Part shown: piece after piece, positions 1-7,397 of the stretch
Layout: every line of letters begins with the position of its first letter
How positions within the stretch are numbered: position 1 is the first letter of the stretch
NCBI RefSeq assembly: GCF_009755265.1
Contig: NZ_WPOO01000004.1
Coordinates: 1-64,000, forward strand
Source: Adlercreutzia rubneri
GTDB lineage: Bacteria > Actinomycetota > Coriobacteriia > Coriobacteriales > Eggerthellaceae
Direction of reading: 5' to 3'
DNA length: 64,000 bases
Translations under genes and position numbers: made by a program
The notes under the pieces: model-generated
The model's database searches: none
What the model was told of the DNA's origin: nothing
Seen by the model: only the letters and a program-made list of their open reading frames with translations

Positions 1-37
1 GAACACCCGTATCGTATCCCGACTGGCGGCGTTTTGA
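1..37 (+). CDS. 3' end of a CDS entering from the left edge (tentative)
   Basis: In the second forward frame the first 11 codons read NTRIVSRLAAF and end in TGA at 35-37. A strong forward terminator begins about 25 bases later. That spacing is what an expressed gene running in from outside would show. The fragment is too short to identify, and the other two forward frames either stay open or stop inside the terminator stem. Confidence 0.3.
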   Translation, partial: NTRIVSRLAAF

Positions 38-61
38 CGCAAGGGCGGAGCCTTCGACGCG

Positions 62-85
62 CACCCGCATAGCGGGTGGTTTTTT
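62..85 (+). terminator. Rho-independent terminator, forward
   Basis: An ACCCGC/GCGGGT stem with a three-base loop is followed by a run of six T. It would stop transcription coming from the left edge, ahead of the oppositely oriented tRNA gene. Confidence 0.7.
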
Positions 86-128
86 GCCCGCCGCGCTTCG
101 CGCGCCGTGCAGGCTCACGAGCCTGAAC

Positions 129-154
129 AAAAAAGCCCGCCTAACGGCGGGCTT
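129..154 (-). terminator. Rho-independent terminator of the tRNA-Ala gene
   Basis: On the minus strand the stem GCCCGCC/GGCGGGC closes a GTTA loop and is followed by TTTTTT. It lies just downstream of the tRNA 3' end. Confidence 0.85.
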
Positions 155-161
155 GAAAGGT

Positions 162-237
162 TGGTGGAGCCTAGGGGGATCGAACCCCTGACCTCATGGC
201 TGCCAGCCATGCGCTCTCCCAGCTGAGCTAAGGCCCC
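162..237 (-). tRNA. tRNA-Ala (anticodon GGC)
   Basis: Read on the minus strand this folds as a full cloverleaf of 76 nt including an encoded CCA. The acceptor stem is GGGGCCT/AGGCTCC and contains the G3-U70 wobble pair that marks alanine tRNAs. The D-arm is GCTC...GAGC. The anticodon stem CATGG/CCATG closes the loop CTGGCAG, with anticodon GGC at 202-204. The T-loop is TTCGATC. It reads GCC and GCU codons. A terminator follows directly. Confidence 0.97.
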
Positions 238-357
238 GAAAAAGTGCGAGGACTATATTAGCATAACGGCAGCGGTGCGCAAGAACTTTTTTCAGGAATT
301 TTGGAAATTCCCGCTAGCGGTCCTCGCGCGGCGCTCGCGCCCCTCGCAGCGCCGGCT

Positions 358-1206
358 TTACTCGGCCTCGCAGGTGGCGACGATCTGGTCGATGATGCCG
401 TCCAGGGCGCCTTCCACCTCGTAGGCCTCCACCTTGCCCTCGTCCACCAGGCGCGCGAAGGTCGGGTCCATCGGCAGCGTGGCCACGGCGGGGATGTCGT
501 ACTTCTCGGCCACGGCCGCGCCCTGGGGCTCGCCGAAGATGTGGTGCTCCTTGCCGCACTCGTCGCACTTGAAGTAGGCCATGTTCTCCACGAGGCCCAC
601 CACCGGCACCTCCAGCGACTTCGCCAGATTCACGGCTTTGCCGACGATCATGGCTACGAGCTCCTGGGGAGCCGACACGGTGACGATGCCATCCACGGGC
701 AGCGACTGGAAAACCGTCAGGAACACGTCGGAAGTTCCCGGAGGCATGTCGACGAACATGTAGTCCACATCGCCCCAGTTCACCTCCTGCCAGAACTGCT
801 TGATGGCGCCGGTGACGACAGGTCCCCGCCAGGCCACGGGCATGTCGCCCTCGGGCAGCATGAGGTTCACGGACATGACCTCGATGCCGCTGGCGGATTT
901 CGCCGGGTTGATGCCGTCGGCGTCAGCGGTAAGGCGGCTGTCGACGCCAAAGGACTTCGGAATGGACGGGCCGGTGATGTCGGCGTCCAGAATGGCCACC
1001 TTGTGGCCGCGCTTGTTCATCTCGGAGGCGAGCAGGCTGGTGACGAGGGACTTGCCCACGCCGCCCTTGCCGGACACGACGCCGATCACATGCTTGACAT
1101 TGGTGCGATTGTTGGGCGCCAGGGTGGACGGACCAGCCTCAGCGGTGCGGTCGCCGCAGCCGGAGACGCCGCAGCTGGAGCACTCGTGCGAGCATTCTTC
1201 TGCCAT
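358..1206 (-). CDS. mrp: Mrp/NBP35-family P-loop ATPase (Fe-S cluster carrier)
   Basis: A 282-residue cytoplasmic ATPase of the Mrp/ApbC/NBP35 group, which holds a bridging 4Fe-4S cluster and passes it to apo-proteins. The N-terminus has a cysteine cluster (CSHECSSCGVSGCGD) like NBP35-type ferredoxin extensions. The deviant Walker A is GVVSGKGGVGKS near residue 45. Switch regions include DADITGPS and DMPPGTSD. The paired cysteines CDECGKEH near residue 210 match the CxxC used for cluster binding in this family. The ATG at 1206 is chosen because AAGGA lies 4 bases upstream; a longer open frame runs on without a better start. It has no obvious operon partner here. Its relevance to this Fe-S-rich genome is an inference. 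Confidence 0.93.
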   Translation of the reverse strand: MAEECSHECSSCGVSGCGDRTAEAGPSTLAPNNRTNVKHVIGVVSGKGGVGKSLVTSLLASEMNKRGHKVAILDADITGPSIPKSFGVDSRLTADADGINPAKSASGIEVMSVNLMLPEGDMPVAWRGPVVTGAIKQFWQEVNWGDVDYMFVDMPPGTSDVFLTVFQSLPVDGIVTVSAPQELVAMIVGKAVNLAKSLEVPVVGLVENMAYFKCDECGKEHHIFGEPQGAAVAEKYDIPAVATLPMDPTFARLVDEGKVEAYEVEGALDGIIDQIVATCEAE

Positions 1207-1277
1207 GATTCCTTCTTTCTCTTCTCGTGTCGCCGCATTGTTCGCGGCCAAGATAGTTCGCAGGGCATCATAGCACA

Positions 1278-1310
1278 AACCCCGAGGCATCCTTTCGACA
1301 CCTCGGGGTT
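1278..1310 (-). terminator. Hairpin terminator between the small unknown gene and mrp
   Basis: Perfect 10-bp arms AACCCCGAGG/CCTCGGGGTT around a 13-base loop. On the minus strand the stem is followed by TTTG, so it can end transcription of the gene at 1365-1682 before mrp. The T-run is weak. Confidence 0.55.
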
Positions 1311-1364
1311 CTTGAACGTCGTAAGAACAAAAGACAGACCGCTTCGGAAAACACGCGCCGGCGC

Positions 1365-1682
1365 TTAGAAATCCTCGGGCATGTCCTTGCCGTCGCCGGA
1401 TGCGTAGAAGGTGGCCTCGGCGAACAGATCCGTCACCGACCTGCCGTCGCAGAAGGGCAGCTCGAGGAACTCGGCGATCGTGGGGACGAGGGGGCTCGCG
1501 TCGACGTAGTGGCCCTTCTCGTTGAACTGGTTGGTGTCCTGGGCGCGCCAATAGCGGTCATTCACATCGGTGAGGTAATACAGCCCATCGGCCACTTCCA
1601 TGTAGACGGCGTGGTTCGTGTGCAGATAAGTGGGCAGTTCGTCGATGGTGATCTCGAGGGCTTCAACGTCCTTCTTCCCCAT
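1365..1682 (-). CDS. Small conserved-looking hypothetical protein
   Basis: A 105-residue acidic soluble protein that starts MGKKDVEALEI and ends DGKDMPEDF. The ATG at 1682 has AAGGAG 7 bases upstream. There is no signal peptide, membrane segment or cysteine cluster. It is rich in Asp, Glu and aromatic residues (for example the VADGLYYLTDVNDRYWRAQD stretch). I do not recognise a family. Good codon use and a clean ribosome site support a real gene. It lies 85 bases downstream of metH on the same strand and may be read through from that operon. Confidence 0.75.
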   Translation of the reverse strand: MGKKDVEALEITIDELPTYLHTNHAVYMEVADGLYYLTDVNDRYWRAQDTNQFNEKGHYVDASPLVPTIAEFLELPFCDGRSVTDLFAEATFYASGDGKDMPEDF

Positions 1683-1766
1683 TAAGGCTCCTTTGCTTCG
1701 GTGAGGGTGGAATTGGAACGGCCTTATGATAGCGCGATCGGCGGTCTGTGGGGGCATCTACGCGAA

Positions 1767-4508
1767 TTAGTCATCGAAGAAGGCCGAGGCGACGCGGGTG
1801 GAAGCGGCGGCGTCCTTTGCGTAGAAATCGGCTCCGATCTGGTCGGCGAACTCCTGGGTGATGACCGCGCCGCCCACCATGACCGCGGTGCCGGGAAGCT
1901 GCTCGTGAATGAGTTGGATGGTGCGCTCCATGGCGCCGACCGTGGTGGTCATGAGCGCCGAGAGCCCGATGAGGCGCGCGCGGGTGTCGCGAGCGGCGGC
2001 CAGGACGGCCTCGGGGGCGACGTCGCGGCCGAGGTCGATGACGGTGAAGCCGTAGTTTTCCAGGAGCATCTTCACGATGTTCTTGCCGATGTCATGGATG
2101 TCGCCCTGCACCGTGGCCACAATAATGGCGCGGTCGCCCGCGGCGTTGGTGGTTCCGGGAGCGCTTGCGGCGGCCTGGGTGTGGTCGCGGATGAGATCGA
2201 AGCCGGCTTTGACGGCCTCGGCGGAGGCCATGAGCTGGGGCAGGAAGAACACGCCCTCATCGTACTTCTGGCCGACGACGTCGAGAACGGGCACGAAGAT
2301 GTCGTTGATGACGGCCAGACCGTCGTGGGTCTCCAGCAGCTGCTCGGCGGCCGCCGCCACCGGCGTGCCGCGGCCCTCCAGCACGCATTCGGCTAGGCGG
2401 GAAACGGCGTCGGCCACGTCGGCGAAGGTTTCCGTTATCGGGATGGGACAGCCGCTTGGGACCGAGGGGCGACCAAGGTCGCCCCCTACGGGAAAGACTC
2501 CGGCAGCAACGTCGTTGTTGCGCGCCCCATCCGTAGGGGCGGTGCTTGCGCCGCCCTCCTCAAGTGGGGTCGCCTTGCTTGAGGAGGGGCGACCAAGGTC
2601 GCCCCCAACGGGGATGGAGCCGCCGACCACGCCCGCAGTCGAAATGCCGGCGGCGGCCTCGTAGGGATCGGCCGTATTCGCGTAGGCTTCCAAGAACGCT
2701 CGGCAGCCGGCGTCTTGGCCGTTTAAGATGCGGAAGGTGGCCACGGTGTCGCGGTAGCGGGCGTTCAGGGGGTTCAGGATGGGCATATCGAGACCGGCAC
2801 CGAAGGCAGCGGCGAGGAAGGTGCTGTTCACGAGGGGGCGCGCCGGCAGGCCGAAACTCACGTTCGACACACCGAGCACCGTGCGCACGCCGAGGCGCTC
2901 CTTCACCAGGGCCACGGCGCGCAGAATTTCGCGCACTTCGTCTTGGTTGGTGGCCGCGGCCATGACGAGGCAATCGATGGCCACGTCCTCGCGCGGAATG
3001 CCGTAGGACTCGGCGGTGGCCACGATGCGCTCGGCGATGGCCAGGCGCTCTTCGGCCGTGGGAGGGATACCGTTTTCGTCCAGCGTGAGGCCGACCACCG
3101 TGCAACCGTAGCGCGCCACCACGGGCAGCACGGTGGCGAGGTTGTCGGCCTTGCCGTTCACGGAGTTCACCATGGGGCGGCCCGCATAGGCGCGAGCCGC
3201 GGCTTCGATGGCGGCCGGATCCGATGAGTCCAGCTGCAGCGGCAGCGGCACGGTGGCCTGCAACGCGCGCGTGACCTGCGACAAGAGCGCCGGCTCGTCA
3301 AGACCCGGCACGCCCACGTTCACATCGAGGATATCGGCGCCGGCGCGCTGCTGGGCGGCCGCCTCGGCCACCAGGTAGTCCACATCACCCGCTTGCAGAG
3401 CCGCTTTCAGCTTCTTCTTCCCCGTCGGGTTGATGCGCTCGCCGATGACGGCGATGCGCGCCTCGCCCTCGGGCAGCGACACCATCTGCTGCGCCGAGGT
3501 CACCGCGAACGCGGGGCGATAGAGGGGATTGGGGATGGAGGGCGCGGGGAGATCCTTCGGCTCGCTTCGCTCGCTCAGGATGACACGGGGGGCGGAAGGC
3601 TCGACTGCGGGAAGGGGGCGGGCGTCGAGAAGGGCGCTGAGGGCGGCGATGTGGGCTGGGGTGGTGCCACAGCAGCCGCCGACAACGGTAGCGCCGGCGT
3701 CCAGGATCGCTTCCATGGCCCGGGCAAACTCGTCGGGTCCCACATCGAAGACCGTTTCGCCGTCTTGGATGCGCGGCAGTCCGGCGTTGGGCTGGGCCAT
3801 GACGAGGGCGCGGTCGTGAGGCGCAAGCTCTTCCACGAGCGGCGCCAACTCCACGGGCCCCAGCGAGCAGTTGAGCCCCACGGCCGAGGCGCCCAAAGCC
3901 GACAGCGTCGTGGCGGCGATGGCCGGCGTCGTGCCGAGGAAGGTCCGGCCGTCCTCGCCGAAGGTCATGGTGGCGAACACCGGCAGCGTCGTGCTTTCCA
4001 CCGCAGCGAGCACGGCAGCCTTGGCTTCCAGCAGGTCGGCCATGGTTTCCACGACGATGAGATCGCAGCCCGCCGCCTCGGCGGCGCAGGCCTGTTCGGA
4101 GAAGATATCGAAGGCCTCGTCGAAGGTGAGGGTGCCCAAAGGCTCGAGCAAGGCGCCGGTCGGTCCGATGTCGCCGGCCACGAGCGGCGCTCCGGCCGCC
4201 CGCGCGTTGGCCGCAGCCGCCGCGTACACCTCGGCCACCGTGGCATCGGTGCTCGCGAGCTTCAGGCGGTTGGCGCTGAAGGTGTTGGTGGTGATGCAGT
4301 CGGCGCCGGCTTCCACGTACTGGCGCTGGATGGCCACGATGGCCTCAGGATGCGTGAGGTTCAGCAGGTCCGGCACCTCGTGGATGGTATGGAGGCCAGC
4401 GGCCTGAACAAGCGTGCCCATGCCGCCGTCGAACAGCAGGTAGGCGCGCCCGGCCAGAGCCTCGGCCAAGCGGTCGTCGGTCACGGTGAGCTTACGCGGG
4501 GTTGCCAT
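1767..4508 (-). CDS. metH: Cobalamin-dependent methionine synthase lacking the reactivation domain
   Basis: Transfers the methyl group of methyltetrahydrofolate, through cobalamin, to homocysteine. The protein has 913 residues. Residues 1-305 are the homocysteine domain, with the zinc cysteines in GLNCS and VGGCCGTTPAH. About 335-610 is the pterin-binding barrel (GERINPTGKKKLK, DVNVG, NSVNGK). About 690-913 is the cobalamin cap and binding domain, with the base-off histidine motif GDIHDIGKN near residue 803. The usual C-terminal AdoMet-binding reactivation domain (~330 residues) is absent and is encoded by the next gene upstream. The ATG at 4508 has GGAAGGA upstream and overlaps the preceding gene by 17 bases. 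Two interdomain linkers are built from repeat DNA, near residues 314 and 630-680. It is the last gene of a metF / reactivation / metH operon. Confidence 0.95.
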   Translation of the reverse strand: MATPRKLTVTDDRLAEALAGRAYLLFDGGMGTLVQAAGLHTIHEVPDLLNLTHPEAIVAIQRQYVEAGADCITTNTFSANRLKLASTDATVAEVYAAAAANARAAGAPLVAGDIGPTGALLEPLGTLTFDEAFDIFSEQACAAEAAGCDLIVVETMADLLEAKAAVLAAVESTTLPVFATMTFGEDGRTFLGTTPAIAATTLSALGASAVGLNCSLGPVELAPLVEELAPHDRALVMAQPNAGLPRIQDGETVFDVGPDEFARAMEAILDAGATVVGGCCGTTPAHIAALSALLDARPLPAVEPSAPRVILSERSEPKDLPAPSIPNPLYRPAFAVTSAQQMVSLPEGEARIAVIGERINPTGKKKLKAALQAGDVDYLVAEAAAQQRAGADILDVNVGVPGLDEPALLSQVTRALQATVPLPLQLDSSDPAAIEAAARAYAGRPMVNSVNGKADNLATVLPVVARYGCTVVGLTLDENGIPPTAEERLAIAERIVATAESYGIPREDVAIDCLVMAAATNQDEVREILRAVALVKERLGVRTVLGVSNVSFGLPARPLVNSTFLAAAFGAGLDMPILNPLNARYRDTVATFRILNGQDAGCRAFLEAYANTADPYEAAAGISTAGVVGGSIPVGGDLGRPSSSKATPLEEGGASTAPTDGARNNDVAAGVFPVGGDLGRPSVPSGCPIPITETFADVADAVSRLAECVLEGRGTPVAAAAEQLLETHDGLAVINDIFVPVLDVVGQKYDEGVFFLPQLMASAEAVKAGFDLIRDHTQAAASAPGTTNAAGDRAIIVATVQGDIHDIGKNIVKMLLENYGFTVIDLGRDVAPEAVLAAARDTRARLIGLSALMTTTVGAMERTIQLIHEQLPGTAVMVGGAVITQEFADQIGADFYAKDAAASTRVASAFFDD
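2466..2605. repeat. Cluster of three GC-rich palindromes inside metH
   Basis: Two copies of GGGGCGACCAAGGTCGCCCC (2466-2485 and 2586-2605), each a 9-bp perfect inverted repeat around AA, flank a related palindrome at 2536-2557 (GGGGCGGTGC TT GCGCCGCCCT). The whole stretch stays in frame and encodes the Gly/Pro/Ser-rich linker with two GGDLGRPS copies between the pterin and cobalamin domains of MetH. A relative of the same palindrome occurs between genes at 51366-51387. Confidence 0.85.
3548..3583 (-). repeat. REP-like element in frame inside metH
   Basis: On the minus strand the sequence begins GTCATCCTGAGCGAGCGAAG and continues to GAAGGATCTC. It encodes the MetH linker segment VILSERSEPKDLP. 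Near-identical strings are, to my knowledge, common interspersed elements in many bacterial genomes. Here the element sits in the linker between the homocysteine and pterin domains. Confidence 0.6.
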
Positions 4509-5154
4509 AGCAGGTCCTTCCTTGGGCACGCAGGGCGCATGAATCGGCAACAGGACAAGTGGAGCAGCGCGCTCCTTCCCGGACGAAACCTCGCCCGGGG
4601 CACAGGCCGATGACGGCCGTGATGGATTTGGCGGGAACGAGAAGGTGGGCCGCCGTGGCGCAGATTCCCAGGGCGCGATCGGCGCCACTTGCGACGAGAA
4701 AAGCCGGCTGGCAGCTCAGCGGCAGGTCGCCATAGCCGGGGCTGAAGCGCGTAGTGGCGGCCAGACCTCGCGCCGCGGCCTCTTCCACGATATGCCCGTT
4801 CAGCACATTGGCCGCCTGTTCCACGAGTGACGATGCGCAGGCATCCACGAGCAGGCCGTCCGTCGCGCTGAGGGCGCGCTCGCGACGCAGCAGCATCTCG
4901 CTTTGCGTCCCCAGCGTCACCGCCAGCAGCACCACGCGCGTGCAGCCTCCCACATGGCGAGCGATATCGAGGCCCGGCAACAGGGCGAGGGCTTCCGACG
5001 CGTCCATCTCGCGGTACACCCCGCGCGGGACGAGCTCCTTTTCGCACAAGCAAGCCGCGCGTTCCAGCCTTTCGCGCAGATCCCCCAGCTCCTGGCCGCG
5101 ATGGCCCAGAAACGCCAGGGCCTCTTCCCTATCGACGCGCGTTTTCAGTTCCAC
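4492..5154 (-). CDS. Stand-alone MetH reactivation-domain protein
   Basis: About 220 residues matching the vitamin B12-dependent methionine synthase activation domain. That domain binds AdoMet and an electron donor to rescue oxidised cob(II)alamin. Diagnostic segments are ARHVGGCTRVVLLAVTLG, the acidic YREMDASEAL region and RFSPGYGDLPLSCQPAFL, which resembles the family RxSPGYG motif. The C-terminus holds four cysteines (CSTCPVADSC...C) that could bind metal. The GTG at 5154 is preferred, with GGAGG 11 bases upstream; a TTG at 5175 is possible but lacks a ribosome site. It overlaps metH by 17 bases, so the two are probably translationally coupled. Together they reconstitute a split methionine synthase. 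Confidence 0.85.
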   Translation of the reverse strand: MELKTRVDREEALAFLGHRGQELGDLRERLERAACLCEKELVPRGVYREMDASEALALLPGLDIARHVGGCTRVVLLAVTLGTQSEMLLRRERALSATDGLLVDACASSLVEQAANVLNGHIVEEAAARGLAATTRFSPGYGDLPLSCQPAFLVASGADRALGICATAAHLLVPAKSITAVIGLCPGRGFVREGARCSTCPVADSCALRAQGRTCYGNPA

Positions 5155-5244
5155 GGCGTCACCATCCTCCAACAACGTCGGAGGCTCTTAGGCACAGCGC
5201 CTTCGGCACGGCTCTCGAGATGGCGTAAAAGACAACCACGGTGT

Positions 5245-6177
5245 TCACCGAAGTCCGGCAGCGGCGACCGCCTCGGCAGCGGCACAGGCGATGTCGGGCT
5301 GGTTCATGGCGTACACATGCAGACCGTCGACGCCGTGGCGGCCGAGGTCGACCAGCTGGTTGCAGGCGTATTCGATGCCGGCTTGGCGCAGGGAGGCCGG
5401 GTCGTCCTCGTACTTCGCCAGAAGCTTGATGATGGGCGCCGGCAGCGAGCTGCCGCAGAGGAACACCATGCGCTGGATCTGCGACTTCCCCAGAAACGGC
5501 ATGATGCCGCAGGAGATGGGCGCGGTAACGCCCGCCGATTCGGCCGCTTCGCGGAAGCGGTAGAAGTCATCGTTGTTGAAGAACAGCTGGGTGATGAAGA
5601 AGTCGGCGCCGGCGTCCTGCTTCGCGCGCAGATGGCGGATGTTCTCGCGCGGATCCAGACAGTCGATGTGTCCCTCGGGGTAGGCCGCCGCGCCCACGCA
5701 CAGCCCCGCCTCCTTCAGGCGCGGGATGAGCTCGCAGGCATAACGGAAGTCGGCCGGCTGCTGGCCGGGCACAAGGTCGCCGCGCAGGGCGAGCACTGTT
5801 TTCACGCCGGCGGCGCGCAGGTCTTCCACAGCATCGTCCACCGAAGCACGGGTGGCGCTCACGCAGGTGAAATGGGCGACGGCGGGTATGGCCGCCTCCT
5901 TCTGGACGAGCTCGGCGATAGCCGCCGTCTGACCGTCGCTGCCGTTGCCGCTGCCGCCAGCCGAGCAGGTCACCGAGATGAAGTCCGGCGACGCCGCGCG
6001 CAAACCTTCCACAACCTTTCGGGCCGCATCTAACGTGAGCTGGCCTTTCGGCGGGAACATCTCTGCCGAGAAGGGAATGCGCCCCGCGGCGCCTTCCTTA
6101 TCGGCCATCCCACAGCACCGGGCGTCGGCCGAACGATTCTCGCGGCTCTCCTCGAATAGGCGGGCAACAGTTTCCAT
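5245..6177 (-). CDS. metF: Methylenetetrahydrofolate reductase
   Basis: A 310-residue FAD-dependent (beta/alpha)8 barrel that reduces 5,10-methylene- to 5-methyl-tetrahydrofolate, the methyl donor for the MetH encoded downstream. Family features are PFSAEMFPPKG at the N-terminus (substrate Glu), DFISVTCSAGGSG, LALRGDLV, the AAYPEGHIDC segment and KQDAGADFFITQLFFNND. Length is typical. The ATG at 6177 has only a distant AGGA; an internal ATG (MADKEG) is an alternative. The first ~25 residues look non-conserved. A minus-strand TATAAT (6243-6248) lies upstream. I saw no cobalamin or SAM riboswitch. Confidence 0.93.
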   Translation of the reverse strand: METVARLFEESRENRSADARCCGMADKEGAAGRIPFSAEMFPPKGQLTLDAARKVVEGLRAASPDFISVTCSAGGSGNGSDGQTAAIAELVQKEAAIPAVAHFTCVSATRASVDDAVEDLRAAGVKTVLALRGDLVPGQQPADFRYACELIPRLKEAGLCVGAAAYPEGHIDCLDPRENIRHLRAKQDAGADFFITQLFFNNDDFYRFREAAESAGVTAPISCGIMPFLGKSQIQRMVFLCGSSLPAPIIKLLAKYEDDPASLRQAGIEYACNQLVDLGRHGVDGLHVYAMNQPDIACAAAEAVAAAGLR

Positions 6178-6242
6178 AAGCGACGGATCTCTTTCCTCGT
6201 GCGATTCCTCTGCGCGTCGGGCGCGTCATATCTTCCACGCGC

Positions 6243-6248
6243 TATTAT
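6243..6248 (-). promoter_or_regulatory. Candidate -10 box for the metF operon
   Basis: The minus strand reads TATAAT, 65 bases upstream of the metF ATG, in the short gap between divergent metF and the phosphodiesterase gene. I could not find a convincing -35 at 16-18 bp, so this is tentative. Confidence 0.35.
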
Positions 6249-6342
6249 AGGGAGGAACCGGCCTTCGCGCCCGCACCTATCGCTGGCTGGATAGGCAAAC
6301 AAGCGATGGAGGGCCATGGCATTTCTCGAAAGGAGCCCGGCT

Positions 6343-6858
6343 GTGCGCATCGGCATCATCTCGGACACCCACGGCTCGCTGGACCCGCGCGCCTATGCGG
6401 CCCTGGCGGATTGCGACCACATCATTCACGCCGGGGACATCGGCGGGCCGTCCGTTCTGCGCGAGCTGGAAACACTGGCGCCAGTCACGGCGGTGCTTGG
6501 CAACAACGACTTCGACGAGTACGGCAGCGCCGTGGGCCATTTCGCGCACCCGGTTTTGGAAGGCGTGCGCTTCCTCGTGGGCCACAAGCCGGGCGACGTG
6601 CGCGTGAGTTTCGCCGGCTCGGCGGCACTCGCGCCCGGCGACCCCCTGCCCGACGTCATCATCCACGGCCACACCCACGTGCCCGAGCTGAAAACGGGCC
6701 CCGACGCGCGGCCCGCGGGCCTCTACCTGTGCCCCGGCGCCGTGTACCGCCCCCGCAGCGATTTCGGCCGCACCATCGCCAAGATGGACGTGGAAGACGG
6801 CCGCATCTTGCACACCTGGATAGAGAACCTCAACGGAAAAGTGCTTTTAGAGGCTTAG
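6343..6858 (+). CDS. YfcE/MJ0936-type metallophosphoesterase
   Basis: A 171-residue dinuclear-metal phosphodiesterase of the calcineurin-like superfamily. All metal-ligand blocks are present in order: ISDTHGSLD, HAGDIGG, GNNDFDEYG, GHKPGD and IHGHTHVPEL. The GTG at 6343 is chosen because AAGGAG lies 7 bases upstream and the protein then starts right at the conserved strand MRIGIISDTHG; an upstream in-frame ATG at 6316 lacks a ribosome site. Relatives hydrolyse simple phosphodiesters in vitro, and the physiological substrate is unknown. It is monocistronic and divergent from metF. Confidence 0.9.
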   Translation: MRIGIISDTHGSLDPRAYAALADCDHIIHAGDIGGPSVLRELETLAPVTAVLGNNDFDEYGSAVGHFAHPVLEGVRFLVGHKPGDVRVSFAGSAALAPGDPLPDVIIHGHTHVPELKTGPDARPAGLYLCPGAVYRPRSDFGRTIAKMDVEDGRILHTWIENLNGKVLLEA

Positions 6859-6887
6859 GCGATCTCACTCGCTCTCACTGCGGCAAT

Positions 6888-6940
6888 CTGTCAAAATTTT
6901 TAACAGATTTTCCCATAAACTGTAAAAAATTTTTTGACAG
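6888..6940. repeat. AT-rich imperfect inverted repeat
   Basis: The halves CTGTCAAAATTTTTAACAG (6888-6906) and the 21-mer at 6920-6940 (CTGT, poly-A/T, GACAG) are approximate reverse complements. Each is itself near-palindromic (CTGT...ACAG). The block is far more AT-rich than its surroundings. It could be a terminator for the phosphodiesterase gene or a pair of operator sites. Confidence 0.5.
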
Positions 6941-6942
6941 AT

Positions 6943-7332
6943 TTAGACGCCGAGGCCTACGGTGAGGTGGCTCATGTAGAAGGTGAAGCGCATGAGGAAG
7001 AGTGCGGCGAGCAGGGCGAAGGTGCTACAGAAACGACCCCCAAGAGCGCACCGTCTAGCAGCGCGCTGCTCGCACGCGAAGGCGCCGCCTTCCGCGACTG
7101 TTTCTCGAAGCAGATGGCAGCGGTGCGCGAGTTCTACGGCCTTTCGGCCCGCGAGGCCGAGGTGGCCGAGCTCATCGCCCGGGGCAACACTGTGGCCCAC
7201 ATCGCCGAGTTGTTGTTCGTCTCCGAGAACACGGTGCGCACTCATTCCAAACGAATCTACGTCAAGCTGGACATCCACAAGCGCCAAGAACTCATCGCCC
7301 TCGTGGAGCGCTTCGAGTCCGAGGGACGGTAA
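6943..7332 (+). pseudogene. Remnant of a membrane LuxR-type regulator (HTH domain only)
   Basis: From about 7010 the forward frame encodes an intact LuxR helix-turn-helix: YGLSAREAEVAELIARG, then NTVAHIAELLFVSENTVRTH and KLDIHKRQELIALVERF. It closely resembles the C-terminus of the full-length regulator at 32353-33999. The ~400-residue 12-TM sensor part expected upstream is missing. The only in-frame starts are a TTG at 6934 and none with a good ribosome site. On the opposite strand, 6943-7017 reads as a hydrophobic C-terminal tail (FALLAALFLMRFTFYMSH, then TVGLGV and a stop), like the end of a DMSO-reductase membrane anchor. The site looks like a deletion junction joining two gene ends. A short free HTH protein could still be made. 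Confidence 0.6.
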
Positions 7333-7339
7333 GAGCAGA

Positions 7340-7372
7340 GGCGATTCTGAACGCAGTGAGTGCAGAATCGCC
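7340..7372. terminator. Hairpin between converging genes
   Basis: Perfect arms GGCGATTCTG/CAGAATCGCC flank a 13-base loop between the LuxR remnant (plus) and the first XRE antitoxin-like gene (minus). There is no T-run, so terminator function is inferred from position and stem strength. Confidence 0.5.
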
Positions 7373-7397
7373 AGGGGCTGCCAGCGTGCGTCCCCTT

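Noticed and set aside
162..237. Alanine-type tRNA with a glycine anticodon
   Set aside because: A first reading of the plus strand suggested GCC. Reverse-complementing the loop gives CTGGCAG, so the anticodon is GGC, in agreement with the G3-U70 alanine identity pair.
3393..4613. A 406-codon plus-strand frame across metH
   Set aside because: Antisense to conserved MetH domains, with no recognisable motif or start signal.
6178..6342. Cobalamin or SAM riboswitch upstream of metF
   Set aside because: The 165-bp gap lacks the conserved B12-box or SAM-aptamer sequences and has no room for a full cobalamin aptamer.
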